This document shows, piece by piece, positions 5,430 to 5,944 of a stretch of 5,944 nucleotides of DNA (positions are counted from its first letter, which is position 1; each line of letters begins with the position of its first letter). The DNA is from JAFDVL01 sp043736395 (GTDB taxonomy: Bacteria > Acidobacteriota > Blastocatellia > RBC074), in the NCBI GenBank assembly GCA_043736395.1, contig JAYTCQ010000029.1:1-5944 (forward strand), read 5' to 3'. Below the pieces are notes generated by a model. It searched no databases, was not told the DNA's origin, and saw only the letters and a program-made list of their open reading frames with translations. A program made the translations under genes and the position numbers.

Positions 5430-5879
5430 TTAATGCTCTTTATTGATTTGTCTTTTAAAATATCGCTCGCCATCATTCGGCTTAAAACACGTGCGAAGGG
5501 TTAAGTCTTTATCAAAAGCGATAAAAATTCCAGTCGAACGATCAAAGCGGCTGTCTGTGCCGTCACCGCGTGATAATTCGAGAATATCGCCGCCTATCGG
5601 AGCATCTCGCAAGGTCTGCGCCAGCAGCAAATATTCATCCTGCGAAATTGATCCGAATTCGCGCCCATGCTTTTTAAAATGATCATCGAATTTTCTGCGC
5701 GTTCGGAATCCAATTTTTGGATTCACAGGCTCGCCTTGCGCCTTGGCAGCTTTTTGCGCAGTTAGATCAGCTTTCGGCAAATCATCCGGAGTTATAACTT
5801 TGGCACGACACGCCGGAATGAATAAGATGACAGCTAAAATTAACCCGACACTAAACTTTGAAAAATTATGCATCACCAT
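5430..5879 (-). CDS. Putative lipoprotein with BECR-type ribonuclease toxin-like domain
   Basis: From the ATG at 5879 the product is 149 residues. It starts with a signal peptide (FSVGLILAVILFIPAC) whose IPAC at 21-24 fits a lipobox, so Cys24 is likely lipidated. After a short Ala/Lys linker, residues about 58-143 resemble the barnase/EndoU/colicin E5-D/RelE (BECR) nuclease domains found at the ends of polymorphic toxins: FDDHFKKHGREFG (64-76, with H67 and H71), DEYLLLAQ (81-88), GDILELSRG, then TGIFIAFDKDLTLRTCFKP (116-134), with R129, T130 and K133 where that fold keeps catalytic residues. RNase activity is inferred from remembered motifs. An upstream TTG (5891) is possible, but it overlaps the AGGAG site at 5888-5884 that serves this ATG (4-base gap) or the next one at 5873 (10-base gap). 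The neighbour at 5385-4981 is acidic and may be its inhibitor. Confidence 0.7.
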   Translation of the reverse strand: MVMHNFSKFSVGLILAVILFIPACRAKVITPDDLPKADLTAQKAAKAQGEPVNPKIGFRTRRKFDDHFKKHGREFGSISQDEYLLLAQTLRDAPIGGDILELSRGDGTDSRFDRSTGIFIAFDKDLTLRTCFKPNDGERYFKRQINKEH

Positions 5880-5883
5880 TCCG

Positions 5884-5888
5884 CTCCT
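5884..5888 (-). promoter_or_regulatory. Ribosome binding site AGGAG for the BECR-like lipoprotein gene
   Basis: On the - strand AGGAG lies four bases before the ATG at 5879 and ten before the in-frame ATG at 5873. It overlaps the TTG at 5891-5889, making that upstream start unlikely. Confidence 0.6.
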
Positions 5889-5944
5889 CAAAAATGATCG
5901 TCTTTATAGCAGATTGCAGATGAGTGCGACCTGTAGGGTAGGTT

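Overview
The window joins two unlike stretches of DNA. Bases 1 to about 770 are AT-rich (hand count about 35% G+C over 121-300), are read on the + strand and look like Bacteroidota accessory DNA. They hold the tail of an unknown ORF, a small helix-hairpin-helix protein of the Cdd1 ('pathogenicity locus') type with no Shine-Dalgarno, and then a long imperfect inverted repeat that begins one base after the stop codon. That layout is what an integron gene cassette with an attC-like site would show, but no integrase is in view.

From 790 to 5891 every gene lies on the - strand, base composition is higher (about 51% G+C over 2941-3120) and several genes have clear GGAG-type ribosome binding sites. 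The protein set (signal-peptide glycine-zipper protein, coiled-coil methyltransferase, GT4 glycosyltransferase, small Tudor-like protein) reminds me most of Acidobacteriota, perhaps Blastocatellia. This is an impression without a database search.

In transcription order on the - strand: (a) 5879-5430, a putative lipoprotein ending in a domain like the barnase/EndoU/colicin E5/RelE (BECR) ribonuclease toxins; (b) 5385-4981, a very acidic 134-residue cytoplasmic protein placed where an immunity protein would be; (c) 4918-4622, a small basic protein with an SH3/Tudor-like core and its own good promoter candidate; (d) 4560-3862, an exported glycine-zipper protein; (e) 3836-2703, a GT4 glycosyltransferase; (f) 2655-790, a long N-terminal coiled coil fused to a SAM-dependent methyltransferase. 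Genes d, e and f are closely spaced. The last two probably act in surface glycan assembly, where the coiled-coil methyltransferase could cap or measure a chain. Genes a and b look like a barnase/barstar-style pair.

The main leads are the attC-like structure at a composition break, the candidate toxin/immunity pair, and the coiled-coil methyltransferase beside a glycosyltransferase. No rRNA, tRNA, CRISPR array, transposase or integrase was seen.
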